From assembly GCA_030522415.1 (NCBI GenBank), contig CM060104.1:17163729-17227728 (forward strand): a DNA stretch of 64,000 bases. The letters run 5' to 3'. Source of the stretch: Channallabes apus. Lineage: Eukaryota; Chordata; Actinopteri; Siluriformes; Clariidae. Positions 62,940 to 64,000 of this stretch are shown here, one piece after another. A program made the translations under genes and the position numbers. A model generated the notes under the pieces. The model was not told the origin of the DNA. It was given only the letters and a program-made list of their open reading frames with translations, and ran no database searches. Position 1 is the stretch's first letter. Each line of letters opens with the position of its first letter.

Positions 62940-64000
62940 CTCTTAGACCACTAATTAATTAGACTTCTTAAAAATAAATCAGGGTTCAATTGAAATCAAA
63001 GGAAATTACCTCATAGGAGTCACTTGATTTTGTTTTTGCAATGAGTTGATGTTGACTCACCCCCTGATGATAGTAATTAAGATTGATAGACCTGACCGGG
63101 TATAGTGACAAACATTTGCTAGGTTTATAAATGTACCTAGGTAGAGAGAGAGAGGTTATATAATAGTTGTCTTTAAAGTAAACACAGTTATCTTGCAGCA
63201 TTATCTGCGAATTCAGGATCTAACCTGAGAATGTTTTGCTCTCTATACAACTGGCCTCATATATACCTCATCTGTAAAATACTTTTTGCCATAAAGGGAA
63301 ATGTACACAAATAATAATAATGATACAGTATCATATGATCATAGCTCTGTTTTGTGAACTGTGGTTATGAAATAACTTTGTACATGTATCCACTAAATTT
63401 CACCATCAGTCATCACTGTCCACTCACGCAACATTTTATTGAACTGAAAATCTAACCTTCGGTCAAGCATTAATGAAAACATTTTTTGTCCCTGATATTC
63501 ATTTCTTCATTACACAATACACAATAGGCTGGTCAATCAAATCAAGCATTTTCAACACCAGCAAAGCGAACTATACTTCATCGCATGCCATTCGAGAAAA
63601 AGAAGAAGAAAAAAAATAACATTACATTTTCTTATGTTAATATGAGGAACTGGCTTGAATAAATTGACCTCAGTACAGTGTTTAAATAAAATATTTGAGC
63701 TACGTCCTTCTAAAATTTAACCAGAATAGCAGACATTACGCATTTTGAACTATGGTCACAAGTTTCCAGATGAAGCTATTCTGATGTGTATATAATGACT
63801 CATAATGCCTAAATTGACATAGAACATATTGTTAAAGGAAATGAACGTCTACATGATGTGTGTGGGTGTATGCATGTTTTGTGCTGTAGTCTACTGCACT
63901 AATATGGAATTGAAACTGCATTCAGGTTTGTAGAACTGAAATGGCAAAAGGGATACAGCATGACTTATTGGTTTCACATGTTCCAGCTTAATTAAGGACA
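62940..64000. other. Sequence downstream of iffo1
   Basis: No gene, transposon or RNA gene was recognised to the end of the window. Confidence 0.45.

Overview
The window is vertebrate nuclear DNA from a ray-finned fish. It is AT-rich, has spliced genes with GT-AG introns, long CA/GT and TA microsatellites, and many Tc1/mariner, hAT and tRNA-derived SINE copies of the kind common in teleosts. Some repeats recall otophysan (catfish-like) genomes, but that is memory, not proof. No bacterial-style operon, CRISPR array or rRNA was seen.

Four protein-coding genes can be reconstructed, all on the + strand. nop2 (rRNA m5C methyltransferase) spans 4409-14335, with its first exon(s) outside the recognised part. 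A C-type natriuretic peptide gene lies at 34601-35158. gapdh has exon 1 near 40410 and its stop at 45160. iffo1, a nuclear intermediate-filament-like protein, spans 47444-62792. nop2, gapdh and iffo1 are also neighbours in tetrapods (human 12p13), so this is an old linkage group. The natriuretic peptide gene between nop2 and gapdh is the least expected member. The genes do not form a pathway; they share a neighbourhood.

Layout: 1-4400 holds decayed transposons, including a hAT element with a perfect 8-bp target duplication. 4.4-14.6 kb is nop2, whose introns hold a hAT-like element with an L1 fragment and a nearly complete Tc1 copy. 14.6-33.7 kb is a transposon-rich intergenic desert. It contains a young Ty3/gypsy element with one intact 1728-codon gag-pol frame, whose 3' LTR carries a 1.2-kb insertion with a 0.8-kb inverted-repeat (foldback) element flanked by TTAA. 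33.7-35.6 kb is the natriuretic peptide gene. 35.6-40.3 kb is mostly unique sequence with one tRNA-derived SINE. 40.3-45.3 kb is gapdh. 47.4-62.9 kb is iffo1, with several Tc1-like copies in its introns.

I found no convincing new multi-gene system. The most interesting points are the nested insertions dated by target-site duplications and LTR identity, a GC-AG intron in gapdh, a duplicated segment around nop2 exons, and a promoter-like island with no recognisable gene near 19.7-20.0 kb.
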